From assembly GCA_965230215.1 (NCBI GenBank), contig CBDDKN010000002.1:682001-746000 (forward strand): a DNA stretch of 64,000 nucleotides, given 5' to 3'. Below are positions 1-10,300 of the stretch, in pieces; the first letter of the stretch is position 1; every line of letters begins with the position of its first letter. The position numbers were made by a program, and so were the translations under genes. A model generated the notes under the pieces. That model was not told where the DNA came from, did not search any database, and saw only the letters and a program-made list of their open reading frames with translations. This DNA comes from RFSX01 sp965230215 (GTDB lineage: Bacteria > Bacteroidota > Bacteroidia > Chitinophagales > Saprospiraceae).

Positions 1-204
1 AACTTAATAAATGAACAGAAGTCTGGTACCGATTACAGAATATGTAATGCTGCACTACAGTCAGGAATTATATACGAACAAAGAAGAAATCTAAAAGAAG
101 CCAAAAGATATTTTGACTTGTGCCTGAAATTGAAACCTCAGGATTATAAAAGAAGCTTACACCAGAAAGCTAAATCAGGATTGGAACGACTTGAAAAATG
201 GTAA
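1..204 (+). CDS. C-terminal fragment of a TPR-like protein (5' end outside window)
   Basis: Reading frame 1 is open from the first base to a TAA at 202-204 and gives 67 residues with no start, so the gene begins upstream of the window. The fragment has the alternating Ala/Gly/Tyr pattern of tetratricopeptide helices, for example the stretch GIIYEQRRNLKEAKRYFDLC followed by LKLKP, which resembles the second helix and connecting turn of a TPR. It is probably the last repeat of a TPR protein. The function of the whole protein cannot be judged from this piece. Confidence 0.6.
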   Translation, partial: NLINEQKSGTDYRICNAALQSGIIYEQRRNLKEAKRYFDLCLKLKPQDYKRSLHQKAKSGLERLEKW

Positions 205-388
205 GCCAATCAAACTTTTTTGAAGACTTACCATTAACACCCTTAATATTGAGAATTTTATTTCAATATCTTATAAAGCTATAATCCTTGGCTTTCGATT
301 ACAAACCCCTATTGGCAATTAGTGTTAAAATGACACTTGCTTTACATTAATAAATATTAAATTTCATCTCATAAGTACTTTCAACACC

Positions 389-434
389 AAAAAAAGAGGG
401 CTGACTCAAATTCTGAACCAGCCCTTTTGTTTTA
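389..434. terminator. Bidirectional intrinsic terminator
   Basis: A stem AGGGCTG/CAGCCCT (397-403 with 419-425), with a shorter inner stem after a two-base mismatch, is flanked by seven A on the left and a T-rich run on the right. It can stop the rightward TPR-like gene and the leftward peptide transporter that ends at 451. Confidence 0.7.
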
Positions 435-450
435 TTATATATAGTTAATA

Positions 451-2217
451 CTATTTAACACCATGCATAAGTCGCTTTAACAATGGATGAAGAAGAAGCG
501 AAATAACTCCTAAGCCAATTGGAATAATTGTAAATATTAGGAAGAAAGTTGACAGACTGTATTCGGCTGTAATCTTCTCTAAATCTCCACCTATATAATG
601 TGCGAGTTTGTTACCAATTGCAATTGCCAAATAATACACACCAAACATAAAGGCTATCATTCTGGTAGGTATCAACTTGCTCAAATAAGATAGTCCCATT
701 GGTGATAAGCAAAGCTCTCCTAACGTATGGAATAAATATGCAAGGACCAACCACGCCATGCTCAGCTTAGCTGACTCTGCTCCTGAAGGAACACTCCATG
801 CTCCCATTGCAAGGAAACCAAAACCCAGTCCTAATAACGCCAGTCCCAAGAAATACTTAACGGATGCAGGAGGGTTGTATTTACTATCCCACCATTTGGT
901 GAACAGTGGCGCAAAAATGATTATGTATAACGAGTTAAGAATTGCAAACCATGTTACATCAACCTCAGTAGTTTCTGCATTGTATTCAAGTACAACTTTG
1001 TAAATAATTATCGCCCAAACAATTACAAAACTAAAACCCAAAATGATGTTTGACAATTTGATTCTGGACCATGTTTGCCCAAACAATTTCAATAATACAA
1101 AGGTGATTATCATAAGAGGGATCACAGTAACAGAAAAGTTTACGATCCTGAATATGGTGGCCGCACCACCTTCCAAAACTCTATCTGTAAAGTCTCTTGT
1201 ATAAATAGGAAGCGATCCAGCGGCTTGTTCAAAAGCAGCCCAGAAGAATACCGTAAAAATGCAAAATATACCAAATGCAATTAATCGATCCCTTTCAATA
1301 GGTTCATATCTAGGTAGCCTTACAAGCAATAGAATAATAAACGAAATAGCAGCTACCAATGCGTAAAACAATGAATTTTCCATGCCTGCAACAGTAAAGT
1401 TGAAGGTGTTGATACCACCAATTTTACTCAACGGATCATTTATGATGAAAATAAAAGCTGATGTAGCAAATATGCCAATTAGAATGTAATCGATAATCTG
1501 AAAGTGATTGAGTTTGGCTTGTCGATTTACACCTTCATCATCTGCAATCATCATGCTTTCTTCAAGATCTTCCTTGGTAGGTTTTCTTCCAATATCTCCA
1601 AAAAGCTCTTGAGCAAAATAAAATTGCAACATACCTAGAAGCATAAATATTCCGGCTAGGCCAAAACCGTAAGACCATCCTACATTTTCACCTACCCATC
1701 CACAAAGTAAAATTCCAATAAATGCACCGGCATTGACGCCCATATAAAAGATATTATATGCACCATCTTTCTTTTCGTTATGCCCCTCATACAGTTTTGA
1801 AATTATCGAAGTCATGTTGGGCTTGAAAAAGCCATTACCCAATATCAAGAAAGCTATACCAATGTAAAGGAAGGTAGGCGTTTCCACAGCCATTGAAGCG
1901 TGTCCCAAAGTCATAAGTAAAGCTCCAATAACAACAGCCTTTCGATAACCTATCTTCTTATCCGCTAAATACCCACCTAACAGGGGCGTTAAATAAACCA
2001 ATAGCGCATAAGTACCTAATAGTGAAAGTGCAGCTTCTGTTGTCCATCCCCAACCAGGATTATCTCCAGTAATTACACCAGTTAGAAAAATAACTAAGAT
2101 TGCTCTCATACCGTAGTAAGAAAAGCGTTCCCACATCTCGGTAAAGAATAACACAAAAAGTTGTGAAGGGTGCCCGAGTACCTCAGGCTTAATTATAGGT
2201 TTATTCGTTTCAGTCAT
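451..2217 (-). CDS. POT/PTR2-family proton-dependent oligopeptide transporter (long form)
   Basis: This 588-residue inner-membrane protein belongs to the POT (PTR2) branch of the major facilitator superfamily, which imports di- and tripeptides with protons. The proton-coupling motif ExxERFxYYG is intact (E27, E30, R31, Y34-Y35-G36). The family signatures FYMGVNAGAF, FWAAFEQAAG and GELCLSPMGLS follow in order. Compared with its neighbour it carries extra hydrophobic segments, around residues 240-310 and again around 355-420, so it probably has at least 14 membrane helices. It lies 10 bp downstream of the second POT gene and is very likely co-transcribed with it. The substrate is inferred from family only. 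Confidence 0.93.
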   Translation of the reverse strand: MTETNKPIIKPEVLGHPSQLFVLFFTEMWERFSYYGMRAILVIFLTGVITGDNPGWGWTTEAALSLLGTYALLVYLTPLLGGYLADKKIGYRKAVVIGALLMTLGHASMAVETPTFLYIGIAFLILGNGFFKPNMTSIISKLYEGHNEKKDGAYNIFYMGVNAGAFIGILLCGWVGENVGWSYGFGLAGIFMLLGMLQFYFAQELFGDIGRKPTKEDLEESMMIADDEGVNRQAKLNHFQIIDYILIGIFATSAFIFIINDPLSKIGGINTFNFTVAGMENSLFYALVAAISFIILLLVRLPRYEPIERDRLIAFGIFCIFTVFFWAAFEQAAGSLPIYTRDFTDRVLEGGAATIFRIVNFSVTVIPLMIITFVLLKLFGQTWSRIKLSNIILGFSFVIVWAIIIYKVVLEYNAETTEVDVTWFAILNSLYIIIFAPLFTKWWDSKYNPPASVKYFLGLALLGLGFGFLAMGAWSVPSGAESAKLSMAWLVLAYLFHTLGELCLSPMGLSYLSKLIPTRMIAFMFGVYYLAIAIGNKLAHYIGGDLEKITAEYSLSTFFLIFTIIPIGLGVISLLLHPLLKRLMHGVK

Positions 2218-2227
2218 AATCTTGGGA

Positions 2228-3607
2228 TTAATTGTTAGCTAATTCGAAGCCTTCAGCTTCATCATTATCATTAAGGTCCAGATCTTCAGCACCGTGTGTA
2301 AGCCTCTTAAGTGGCTTCAACAATGCCAATACAATCAAACCAACGGCTACGGTAAAAATGACTATACCAGTAAAGACCGTTGTTTCTCCTGCATCAGAAG
2401 CGGATTCTCCTATCAAGCCAGCTACTTTATTACCAAGACCTGTCGCAGCAAAATAGGCACCCATCATAAACGAGGCATATTTGACCGGAGCGAGCTTTGT
2501 AATAAATGAAAGGGCTACCGGAGAAGCACAGAGCTCTCCTATGGTGTGGAATAGATATGCAAGCACTAACCAGTACATGGCAGAAGAACCAGTAGCTTCA
2601 TATTCCTGAGAAGCAAATCGCATAAATAGGAATCCCAATCCCATTATTATGATACCGATGGCCATTTTGAAAAGACTTGAACCCTCATGTCCTTTTCTCT
2701 TCCAGCTATACCAAAATCCGGCAACCGCAGTACCAAACAAAATGATGAATGCAGCATTCACAGATTGGAACCATGAAGCTGGAATTTCAAATGAACCAAG
2801 CATTCTATTGGTCTTCTCTTCAGCATATAGGTTCATCAAACCTCCTGCCTGCTCGAATGCACCCCAGAATACAATGATCAAAAAGAAAGATAAAAACATA
2901 ACCAGCATACGATCTTTTTCCACTTTGGTCAGCGGTTTGTTCATCAGATCTTTATCTGGATTTTCGGAAGATCCGAGGAATTCTCCTACACCCTCCAAAT
3001 ATTTTTGGCCCCACTGGTACACAAGCATACCAATCAACATACCTATCCCTGCCAATCCAAAGCCATAGTGCCATCCAACGGTTTCGCCTATATAACCTAC
3101 TAATAGTGCAGATGCAAATGCACCAATATTGATACCTATGTAAAAAATAGTAAAACCCTTATCCCTTCTGTCATCACCTTCTCTATAAAGGCCACCAACC
3201 ATTGTAGAAATATTAGGTTTCAACATACCCACACCGGCTACAATCAATCCAAGTCCGGTATAGAAAGCCCAATCTTGTTGGATGGCCAGGATTGTGTGTC
3301 CAGCAACCAGAATCCAACCGCCATACCAGACCGCTTTTTTCTGTCCTATTAATTTATCGGCAATGATACCTCCGGGTATTGACGCTACATATACCAACAT
3401 CGTGTACCAACCATATAAGGCCAAAGCTTCGGGATCTGTCCATCCCATTCCTGGATTCTCACCTATGGTCTTGGCGGTAATATAAAGTACCAGAATGGCC
3501 CGCATTCCGTAGTAGGAAAAACGCTCCCACAGTTCCGTAAAAAACAATATGTATAGTCCTACCGGATGCCCAAACAGCTGGGGCTGATTTTCAAAATTCT
3601 TATTCAT
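2228..3607 (-). CDS. POT/PTR2-family proton-dependent oligopeptide transporter (short form)
   Basis: A second POT transporter of 459 residues and the upstream member of the tandem pair. It keeps ExxERFSYYG (E25, E28, R29), FYIGINIGAF, FWGAFEQAGG and GELCASPVALS. It lacks the additional hydrophobic segments present in the neighbouring copy between the N- and C-terminal bundles, which fits a 12-helix topology. The acidic C-terminal tail (LDLNDNDEAEGFE) is cytoplasmic by prediction. The shared motifs and adjacency suggest an old duplication, and the length difference suggests divergence in regulation or substrate range. Confidence 0.93.
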   Translation of the reverse strand: MNKNFENQPQLFGHPVGLYILFFTELWERFSYYGMRAILVLYITAKTIGENPGMGWTDPEALALYGWYTMLVYVASIPGGIIADKLIGQKKAVWYGGWILVAGHTILAIQQDWAFYTGLGLIVAGVGMLKPNISTMVGGLYREGDDRRDKGFTIFYIGINIGAFASALLVGYIGETVGWHYGFGLAGIGMLIGMLVYQWGQKYLEGVGEFLGSSENPDKDLMNKPLTKVEKDRMLVMFLSFFLIIVFWGAFEQAGGLMNLYAEEKTNRMLGSFEIPASWFQSVNAAFIILFGTAVAGFWYSWKRKGHEGSSLFKMAIGIIIMGLGFLFMRFASQEYEATGSSAMYWLVLAYLFHTIGELCASPVALSFITKLAPVKYASFMMGAYFAATGLGNKVAGLIGESASDAGETTVFTGIVIFTVAVGLIVLALLKPLKRLTHGAEDLDLNDNDEAEGFELANN

Positions 3608-3966
3608 CTTAAAGTGTTTCGATTAGTCCGTCTAAAATAGATTTTTTAGGGGAAAATCAGGGGTATCACAAGACAATATTCCACAGAATTATGATTGCCT
3701 TAAGATAATTTTGGAAAGATTAACAGGGGACAATAAAAAAGCATAGTCGAGGTAAGAGTTAAAGTTGGTTTAATACATTCGAAAATCCTAGCCTTAGATA
3801 ATACTTAATCTTTTCTCCAACCTCTTAGTGACTATGCTATACTGGCTTTATGAGACTTAATCTGCTCTAAAGTATAAATTATCGTTTATATATTTAATGG
3901 TAAAATACACATTAACAATAATTATAATTTGTTTTACTTGTTTGGATATCCCAGATAGATGGCAAA
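3608..3966. other. Intergenic region with a long inverted repeat
   Basis: This 359-bp AT-rich stretch lies between the start of the short POT gene and the stop of the DUF4230 gene, both on the minus strand. I see no credible reading frame. Its one structured part is the inverted repeat at 3735-3837, listed separately. The POT operon promoter is expected at 3610-3700, but I find no good TAnnTTTG box there. Confidence 0.6.
3735..3837 (-). ncRNA. Candidate structured RNA or long-stem terminator downstream of the DUF4230 gene
   Basis: On the minus strand AGCATAGTC (3837-3829) pairs perfectly with GACTATGCT (3748-3740). Inside it AAGAG pairs with CTCTT and GTTGG with CCAAC, all nested in the right order across about 98 nt. 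The 3' arm runs directly into TTTTTT (3740-3735). This is the form of an intrinsic terminator with an unusually long interrupted stem, or of a small RNA ending in its own terminator. It starts about 130 nt past the DUF4230 stop. No known RNA family is recognised. Confidence 0.4.
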
Positions 3967-4575
3967 TTAGTCCAAAGCTGGAATATCTGTTGTTTGCTCT
4001 TCTATAAGCAGCTCCCATCCTCCTAAATCAAATATCTCGCCAAGCATGTTGAATATTTCATTTTTCTGAGATTCTGCTTCTTTATATATGTCCGACTTTT
4101 TAATGGCCTGAACAGCATACTCCTTTGCTTTCAAGTTCATCTTACTCAAATCATCACCGGAAAAATTATTGAACCACCCCTCTTCCATGTCATAGTAATC
4201 CAATTCATGATCAACTGATAATAATTCAGGTGGAGGGAAGGATTTCAATCTTATTGTTCTATTGCTCTCGTCAATGATGAATTCTACCTTCTCAAAGTCA
4301 TAACCAACAGAAGCTTTGGCATTCACGCGTACAAGGGCCTTTTTGCGTAGTGGCAGGATATCCCAATATCGATATTGCTTGTAGTCATAAATTTCCGAAA
4401 CCTGTGCTTCTACAGCAACCAACTTGAATACCTTTGATATCTTCTCAAGCATAACCTGGGAAGACTCCTCTTCGTAGGTTTTAAAGAGTTGCATCTTTCT
4501 ACCCCAAAGAACACCCCCAACCAAACTGAGTATGATTAGTGATAGTACTACCGCTATGTTCCTGATCTTTTTCAA
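3967..4575 (-). CDS. DUF4230 domain protein, membrane-anchored
   Basis: The 202-residue protein has one N-terminal membrane anchor (about residues 7-24) and then a soluble domain. The order of motifs (Lys-rich start, KFLVAVEAQVSEIYDYK-like segment, paired beta strands, C-terminal amphipathic helices) matches the DUF4230 family, which is common in Bacteroidota and has no established function. The frame starts at TTG (4575) with an in-frame stop two codons upstream, so no ATG is available at the 5' end. The domain probably faces the periplasm. It is transcribed divergently from ruvC. Confidence 0.75.
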   Translation of the reverse strand: MKKIRNIAVVLSLIILSLVGGVLWGRKMQLFKTYEEESSQVMLEKISKVFKLVAVEAQVSEIYDYKQYRYWDILPLRKKALVRVNAKASVGYDFEKVEFIIDESNRTIRLKSFPPPELLSVDHELDYYDMEEGWFNNFSGDDLSKMNLKAKEYAVQAIKKSDIYKEAESQKNEIFNMLGEIFDLGGWELLIEEQTTDIPALD

Positions 4576-4712
4576 ATTTTACTCTTGACCATACTTTGTC
4601 TATTGCAAACGTTGTGTCGTTTCAATTTATTGGAATGTATGAAAAGCGATTAAACATGACATATTAAGAATAATTTATATAGGTAAGCTGTGTAACTAGA
4701 AACAATTAATCA

Positions 4713-4720
4713 TACTTTTG
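4713..4720 (+). promoter_or_regulatory. Putative -7 box for ruvC
   Basis: TACTTTTG matches the Bacteroidota -7 consensus TAnnTTTG and lies 8 bp before the GTG start, which predicts an almost leaderless transcript. I see no convincing -33 TTTG at the right distance. Confidence 0.35.
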
Positions 4721-4728
4721 ATACAATT

Positions 4729-5292
4729 GTGGGCCTAAATTCAAAAATACTAGGTATAGATCCCGGCACGAACGTCTTGGGATATGCAGTCCTGAATATA
4801 AAGGATTCCAAACCAGAGGTACAGGATATCGGTGTTCTCCATCTATCATCCTATAAGGACCACCAAACCAAATTGAAGGAAATTTTCCTTCAACTTCAGG
4901 AAATCATAGAAACATACCTGCCTAAACATATGGCGATAGAAGCGCCCTTCTATGGAAAAAATGTTCAATCCATGCTTAAGTTGGGAAGAGCACAGGGTGT
5001 AGCCATGGCCGCAGCCATGACCATGGGATTAGAAATCATTGAATATTCCCCAAAGAAAATAAAGCAATCTATTACTGGAAACGGAAACGCCTCCAAAATC
5101 CAAGTGGCCAAGCTTTTGGATAAGATGCTACACTTTACGGTTGAGGAGCATTACCTGGATGCAACCGATGCACTGGCAACAGCCATGTGTCATTTTCATC
5201 AAATTAAAACTGGTGGAAAAATTAAATCTGCTAAAGCCAGCAGTTGGAAAGCATATGTAAAGCAAAACCCCGGCAGAGCCAAGGGCCTTTGA
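4729..5292 (+). CDS. ruvC: Holliday junction resolvase RuvC
   Basis: RuvC cuts Holliday junctions symmetrically with RuvAB during recombination and repair. The RNase H-like fold is recognisable from ILGIDPGTNVLGYAVL, with catalytic D11. E71 (AIEAP) and the pair D144/D147 (DATDALATAMCH) complete the acidic tetrad. At 187 residues it is of normal length. Translation probably starts at GTG (4729). Its stop lies one base from the stop of the convergent HIT gene, with no terminator between them. Confidence 0.95.
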   Translation: MGLNSKILGIDPGTNVLGYAVLNIKDSKPEVQDIGVLHLSSYKDHQTKLKEIFLQLQEIIETYLPKHMAIEAPFYGKNVQSMLKLGRAQGVAMAAAMTMGLEIIEYSPKKIKQSITGNGNASKIQVAKLLDKMLHFTVEEHYLDATDALATAMCHFHQIKTGGKIKSAKASSWKAYVKQNPGRAKGL

Positions 5293-5293
5293 T

Positions 5294-5689
5294 TTATAAG
5301 AATGAAGCGGAGATCTTCTTGGCTATCTCTTCAAACTGATCCTTAGATAATTGCAGTTTGTTGCGCGAAAACTCCATGTCTTGCATTGAATCAATTGGAA
5401 TAAGATGAATGTGTGCATGCGGAACTTCAAGTCCCATAACGGTCACTCCGATACGTTCACAAGGTATGTTGGCCTTTATCGCCTTTGCAACCCTTTGAGA
5501 AAACAAATGCAGTGAGGCCAATGCATCTGGTTGGAGGTCAAATATATAATCAACTTCTTCTTTAGGAATGACCAGAGTATGGCCTGCTCTCAAAGGATTT
5601 ATATCAAGAAAGGCAAGATGATTCTCGTCCTCTGCTATCTTGTAGCAAGGTATCTCACCATTGACAATCCTTGTAAAAATGCTTGGCAT
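5294..5689 (-). CDS. HIT-family nucleotide-binding hydrolase
   Basis: A 131-residue histidine-triad protein. The HxHxH motif is at residues 91-95 (HAHIH), and the NPLRAGHTLVIPK segment typical of the Hint branch precedes it. Such enzymes hydrolyse nucleoside phosphoramidates and related mixed anhydrides; the physiological substrate here is unknown. The start overlaps the greA stop as TAATG, so the two are translationally coupled. Confidence 0.92.
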   Translation of the reverse strand: MPSIFTRIVNGEIPCYKIAEDENHLAFLDINPLRAGHTLVIPKEEVDYIFDLQPDALASLHLFSQRVAKAIKANIPCERIGVTVMGLEVPHAHIHLIPIDSMQDMEFSRNKLQLSKDQFEEIAKKISASFL

Positions 5690-6162
5690 TAAATAGATAT
5701 TTCTAGAACCTCAAACTTGATAACACCACCAGGGGTGCTGATCTCTACCTGATCACCAACCTCCTTGCCCAGAAGACCCTGACCTATCGGTGAATTCACA
5801 GAAATCTTTTTCTCTTTAAGGTTTGCTTCTGTTTCGGAAACAAGTGTATAGCTGATCTCCTTTTTGATTTTGAGATTCATCATTCGAACAGTCGATAGTA
5901 TTGTAACTTTCGATGTATCCAACTCACTCTCATCAATTACCCGAGCATTGGCAAGTGCCTTTTCCAACTCGTTGATCTTAGCTTCAAGCAGACCCTGCGC
6001 ATCCTTTGCAGCATCATATTCAGCGTTTTCTGACAAGTCGCCTTTCTCCCTGGCTTCTGCTATGGCTCTGGCGGCCTCTGCACGTCCAGTGGTTTTCAGC
6101 TCATCCAATTCAGCTCTCAGCTTGTCATATCCTTCCTGTGTCATGTAGCTGTATAGTGACAT
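5689..6162 (-). CDS. greA: Transcription elongation factor GreA
   Basis: GreA enters the RNA polymerase secondary channel and stimulates cleavage of backtracked transcripts. The 157-residue protein has the N-terminal coiled coil with its acidic tip (KGDLSENAEYDAAKDAQG, about residues 40-57) and the C-terminal FKBP-like domain (SPIGQGLLGKEVGDQVEI). It is the first gene of a greA-HIT pair, with the next start overlapping its stop. An alternative start at Met7 exists but is less likely. Confidence 0.96.
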   Translation of the reverse strand: MSLYSYMTQEGYDKLRAELDELKTTGRAEAARAIAEAREKGDLSENAEYDAAKDAQGLLEAKINELEKALANARVIDESELDTSKVTILSTVRMMNLKIKKEISYTLVSETEANLKEKKISVNSPIGQGLLGKEVGDQVEISTPGGVIKFEVLEISI

Positions 6163-6190
6163 ATCTCCAATTTATACTTTATCAAAACTT

Positions 6191-6230
6191 AAAAAAGAAC
6201 GTTTCCACAGAGGTGTGAAAACGTTCTTTT
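6191..6230 (-). terminator. Intrinsic terminator after the PorV/PorQ gene
   Basis: A perfect 12-bp stem AAAAGAACGTTT/AAACGTTCTTTT (6193-6204 with 6219-6230) has a small inner CAC/GTG stem and is followed by a T run on the minus strand. It separates the envelope cluster from greA. Confidence 0.85.
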
Positions 6231-6266
6231 AACAATACAAAGGTATATATTTCTAAAAAAACTTGC

Positions 6267-7310
6267 TTAAAATGCCAATCTAAGAGAGAAATTGTGTGTC
6301 CCTCTGAATGGATTTGTCGCTCTGTAAGCGTAATCTATACCCAATTTATTCTTACCTGCCTTGTCAAAAGGCAATTCAATTGTAGCTCCTGCAGAAACAC
6401 CTGAATAAATATTATTCAAACTTGTTCCGGAATCACCAAAATCAGATCTATATCCACCTCTAAGCATGAACATATCATTGAACGAAAATTCAAGTCCACC
6501 ACCGATTTGATCTCTTGAGAACGCATTAGATGTGAAGTTACCTACAGCTCTAAGGAACATCTTTTCAGAAAGAATGAAATCATAACTGATACCGATATTC
6601 AAAACAGAAGGTAATTCAAAATCCTCAGAACGATGATCAACAGAAAGAGGGTAACTGATATTTCCTTCAGGATTCTCTGTTTGGAAAGTTAGTCCCTGAC
6701 CTCCAAAAGCCATAGGAGAACCAACATTTCTCAATGAGATTCCAAGACGGAAATTATCATCCTCACCGGTCACATACTGAACACCTGCATCAAGCGCCCA
6801 TCCAAAAGCACTTACATCCGCTGTAGACTCAGAGATGGTTCTCAGAAGAAGCCCTACTGAAATCTTATTCTCATATGTGTAGGAGTATCCGATTCCAAGG
6901 TTAAAAAATGATGGTGAGAATGTAGCACCAGTACCTTCAGGTTGACCTACGGTAGTTACTGGGATATCCCCAAAATCCACAGATGTCAAACTGATAGCAA
7001 ATGCACCTCCGTTAGCCATCTTCTGTGCATAACCAACAGCATTCAATTGTATAGTAGAACCTTCATACAATCTTGTATTAGCAATTACAAGTTCTCTTCC
7101 TTCAATTCGGCTGATCCCAGCAACATTCAGTCGCATAGCTTCAATACCGCTTACAGATGAAGTAGTCATTGTATGAAGACCAGCACTTCTGGCCCATGGG
7201 TTCAATAATAGCTCTGCAGCACCGGCTTCACCTTGTCTGTCCGGGTTACCTGCAAAGAGTATGGCAGTTCCCAGAAAGAAGCTTGCAATGCTTAGATAGA
7301 ATTTTTTCAT
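6267..7310 (-). CDS. PorV/PorQ-family outer-membrane beta-barrel protein
   Basis: A signal peptide (MKKFYLSIASFFLGTAILFAG) is followed by a barrel-like sequence of alternating hydrophobic strands that ends in the aromatic FSLRLAF. NPDRQGEAGAAELLLNPWAR and the following region fit the PorV/PorQ family, whose members act in or beside the type IX secretion translocon. PorV itself shuttles cargo to the cell-surface attachment complex. This copy is probably an accessory paralogue: it sits behind a giant secreted protein and a TonB receptor, not with core T9SS genes. ATG at 7310 is preferred over an upstream TTG because it gives a clean signal peptide. Confidence 0.8.
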   Translation of the reverse strand: MKKFYLSIASFFLGTAILFAGNPDRQGEAGAAELLLNPWARSAGLHTMTTSSVSGIEAMRLNVAGISRIEGRELVIANTRLYEGSTIQLNAVGYAQKMANGGAFAISLTSVDFGDIPVTTVGQPEGTGATFSPSFFNLGIGYSYTYENKISVGLLLRTISESTADVSAFGWALDAGVQYVTGEDDNFRLGISLRNVGSPMAFGGQGLTFQTENPEGNISYPLSVDHRSEDFELPSVLNIGISYDFILSEKMFLRAVGNFTSNAFSRDQIGGGLEFSFNDMFMLRGGYRSDFGDSGTSLNNIYSGVSAGATIELPFDKAGKNKLGIDYAYRATNPFRGTHNFSLRLAF

Positions 7311-7354
7311 AATCAATTTCTTTATTCCTATTCAGGAAATCAATTTTAAATTTA

Positions 7355-10300
7355 TTATAAACCAGATGGATCAAATTTCCTGTTAACACCGAACCATTTG
7401 ATCGTTCTCTCCTCTCCATATTGAGGAGCAGCTACGTGAATTAGATAAACACCACTCGCAATAGGTATGCCTGCAGCATTTTTCAAATCCCATTCAATAC
7501 TGGCGTTGGTCTGACCCGATAATACACCAGGATTAGCACCATCCTTCATAGGTACCATTTCATCCCTGCTAAACTGCTTGATGAACTTGCCATCAAGTGA
7601 GTATATGGTTACGAGACTCTGATCAGGAAGATTCGTAATCTTAACCGTCGTATTGAACTGATTCACTTCATAAGCCGAATAAGCATAATATGGATTCGGT
7701 ACAACATTCACATTCTCAAGAGCACCTGAATATTCTTCTGGTGTTAAATCAACTGGCTCCTTACCTTCAATTGTAAATTGATATGTAGGCAATTCACCAT
7801 CGACAATATTACAAGCTCTAGGATTAAGAATATTGTAGAAAGTTTCCAGGTTGTATGGATTGTCCACTCTCAATCTGATTGTAACATCATTAAGAATAGC
7901 GCCCTCACTGTAACTTGGCATCTCTATACCTTCTGGCATAATCACCATTGAAGCCCATGTGATCGCAGGTAATGCATCAATCTTATCGAATGTGTTAAGC
8001 TGAGGATTGTCCAATCTTTCTCTTAGATCAGCACATCCATCATACTCTTGTCTGGTCACATAGATATAGTGATGTCCACCCATTATCACCTGTAGCGGTG
8101 ATGCTGCTCCTGGAGCTGGTACTGCACCAGCTGCAAATAGGTCATCACTAGGATTGAACATCATATCCTCTCCAATAGCCTCAAATGCGCCACCAGAATT
8201 CGGATCGTCAACCAAAGCTTGGTTGAATACAGAGTTCTCACCAAAGAAGATATTCAAGCGCTTACCTGTCTCTACATCGATAGCATATCCAGGGAACCAT
8301 GACATACCAACACCGTCACCATCAGGTTCACCGTTTTGATTGATTGAAGGTGATTGTCTTAAGTCAAACATATCTGTTCCACCGATAGTCGAAGGTCCAT
8401 TAGCGAAAATATAATCTTCAGATGCTGTTTCAACAACAACACATCTTGACCATTTATCCTTATCAGAAGTCATAACAATATCAACATTGTTAAGTCTTTG
8501 GATACCGTTATCTCTTACCAGTCTATGGCTATTGTTAATTTTCCAAGCTGGTGTAAGATAGAACTGGAACTGATCCGTTGGCAGGTTAGGTGTCGCTGCA
8601 GCCAACCCAAATGGATAGAAGTAACCTTGACCAAGGTTGCTGTATCTCTGATTTGGATCCAATGCCTCATCTACTTCTGTAGCAGAAGTTTTAAGGAAAT
8701 TAAATATCGCACTTACGAAACCAGGGATTGGAAGACCAACACCTCCATCTCGAACTGCATTGAACCAGTTGATTCCCTCAGGATCATCATATTCAATCGT
8801 AGCAGCAAGTGCGCCATTGTTTTCAACACTTGTATTACCAGCATCTAAAGATTGCTCTATACTTACTGAGAATCCATATTGAGGAATAAGCTGTTCGTTG
8901 AGTGCATCAATAGTTTTCTCTGAAGCAATAACTTCACCCGTATTCAATTCAGTCAATATCCACTCCATTCCTGGATCAAAAGCACATGTAGAACCACCAA
9001 CGTGATCTCCTAACAATTGCAATTCAAACTCACCATCTTTCACACCAAGTGGATCGTAAATTTTTACTTCAAGTGGTCCAGCTCCCTGAACATATCTCAA
9101 TGCACCATCAAACGTACCATCAAGAATAGCTTCATGCATTCCCTCTTCAAGCTCTAGTAGGTTACCACCTACACCAACACCTGAAATTCTTGTAATCGGT
9201 ACACCTTCTCCGTACTCTGCATTCAGACCTTGATAAATAATTGGTCTTGGAACTGCCTCATAAACTCTGATATTACCCCTTCCTTCCAGGTAAGGTCTTC
9301 TCTGAGTCAACGTCGGATTGTCAGGATCGAAGGTTGCGTAGTTGTTGTAACCATAAGCTACAACCATGAAATAATACTTTTTGTGATTTACCAATCTAGG
9401 ATCTCCATCAGAAAATGCATCATCTGTGATTCTGAATGTATGTTCAATACCTCCATCAGCACCATCAACTTCCTGATTGAATGTCCAGATCAACTCATTA
9501 TTCTCAGGGTTAGGGTCTGGAAGACTGCTCCAGTTATAAATAGTGGTTACACCATTCTTAACATCAACTTGTCTTATCAGACGTGCACTCTCGATATTAT
9601 CAAGCTCCTGTGGAGAAACATTTGAATTGAATAATTGATAGATCTTATAACCCTCAAACTCATAAGTTCTGTCCTCCTCCGGAATGTTCTCATTCGAAAG
9701 GATATCCAATTCTGTATATTCTTCAAATTTGTTATTCGATGCGATTGAATCATTGCTTAGTACAAGTATGATCTCTCTATCAAGTTCGATAGTACAAATG
9801 TCTGGTGCATCCGGACCATCAATAATATCGAAACAAGAATCGAAAAGGTTCTGTGCAATATCATCCGCAGCCTGAAGTCTGCTGATGTCTGGGAATGGAT
9901 GCGCTACATCTGGTACCCAAACCACACCAATAATCAACTCGTTTCTTGCACCTGGCTTCAACAAGAATGGACCTGAGGCCTGAACTGTACGTCTATCACC
10001 GAAAGGTAATGCTTCAGCTGCCATTGACCAGCCATTCTGATCATCCGGTGCATCTGTAAATGCATATCTTGTTGTTTCAGTATTCTGTCCTGTTACATCA
10101 AATCCAGTACCTCCAATTGTAAGCGGCGTACCATCTCTCCAAATACCTCTCAAATAGTTATAAAACTCATCGGCCATTGCCGGGTCATTTGTTTGGTTCG
10201 GGTTAGATCCAACACCACCATTGTTATAATAGATGAATGAAGACATACCCAACTGAACTCTGATATCCGGAGGACTCAAATCACCCAATTCCTGATTCAA

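Noticed and set aside
758..1003. Open frames antisense to the POT, ATP synthase, pheT and T9SS genes
   Set aside because: They lie within clearly coding genes on the opposite strand, and they lack independent motifs or signals.
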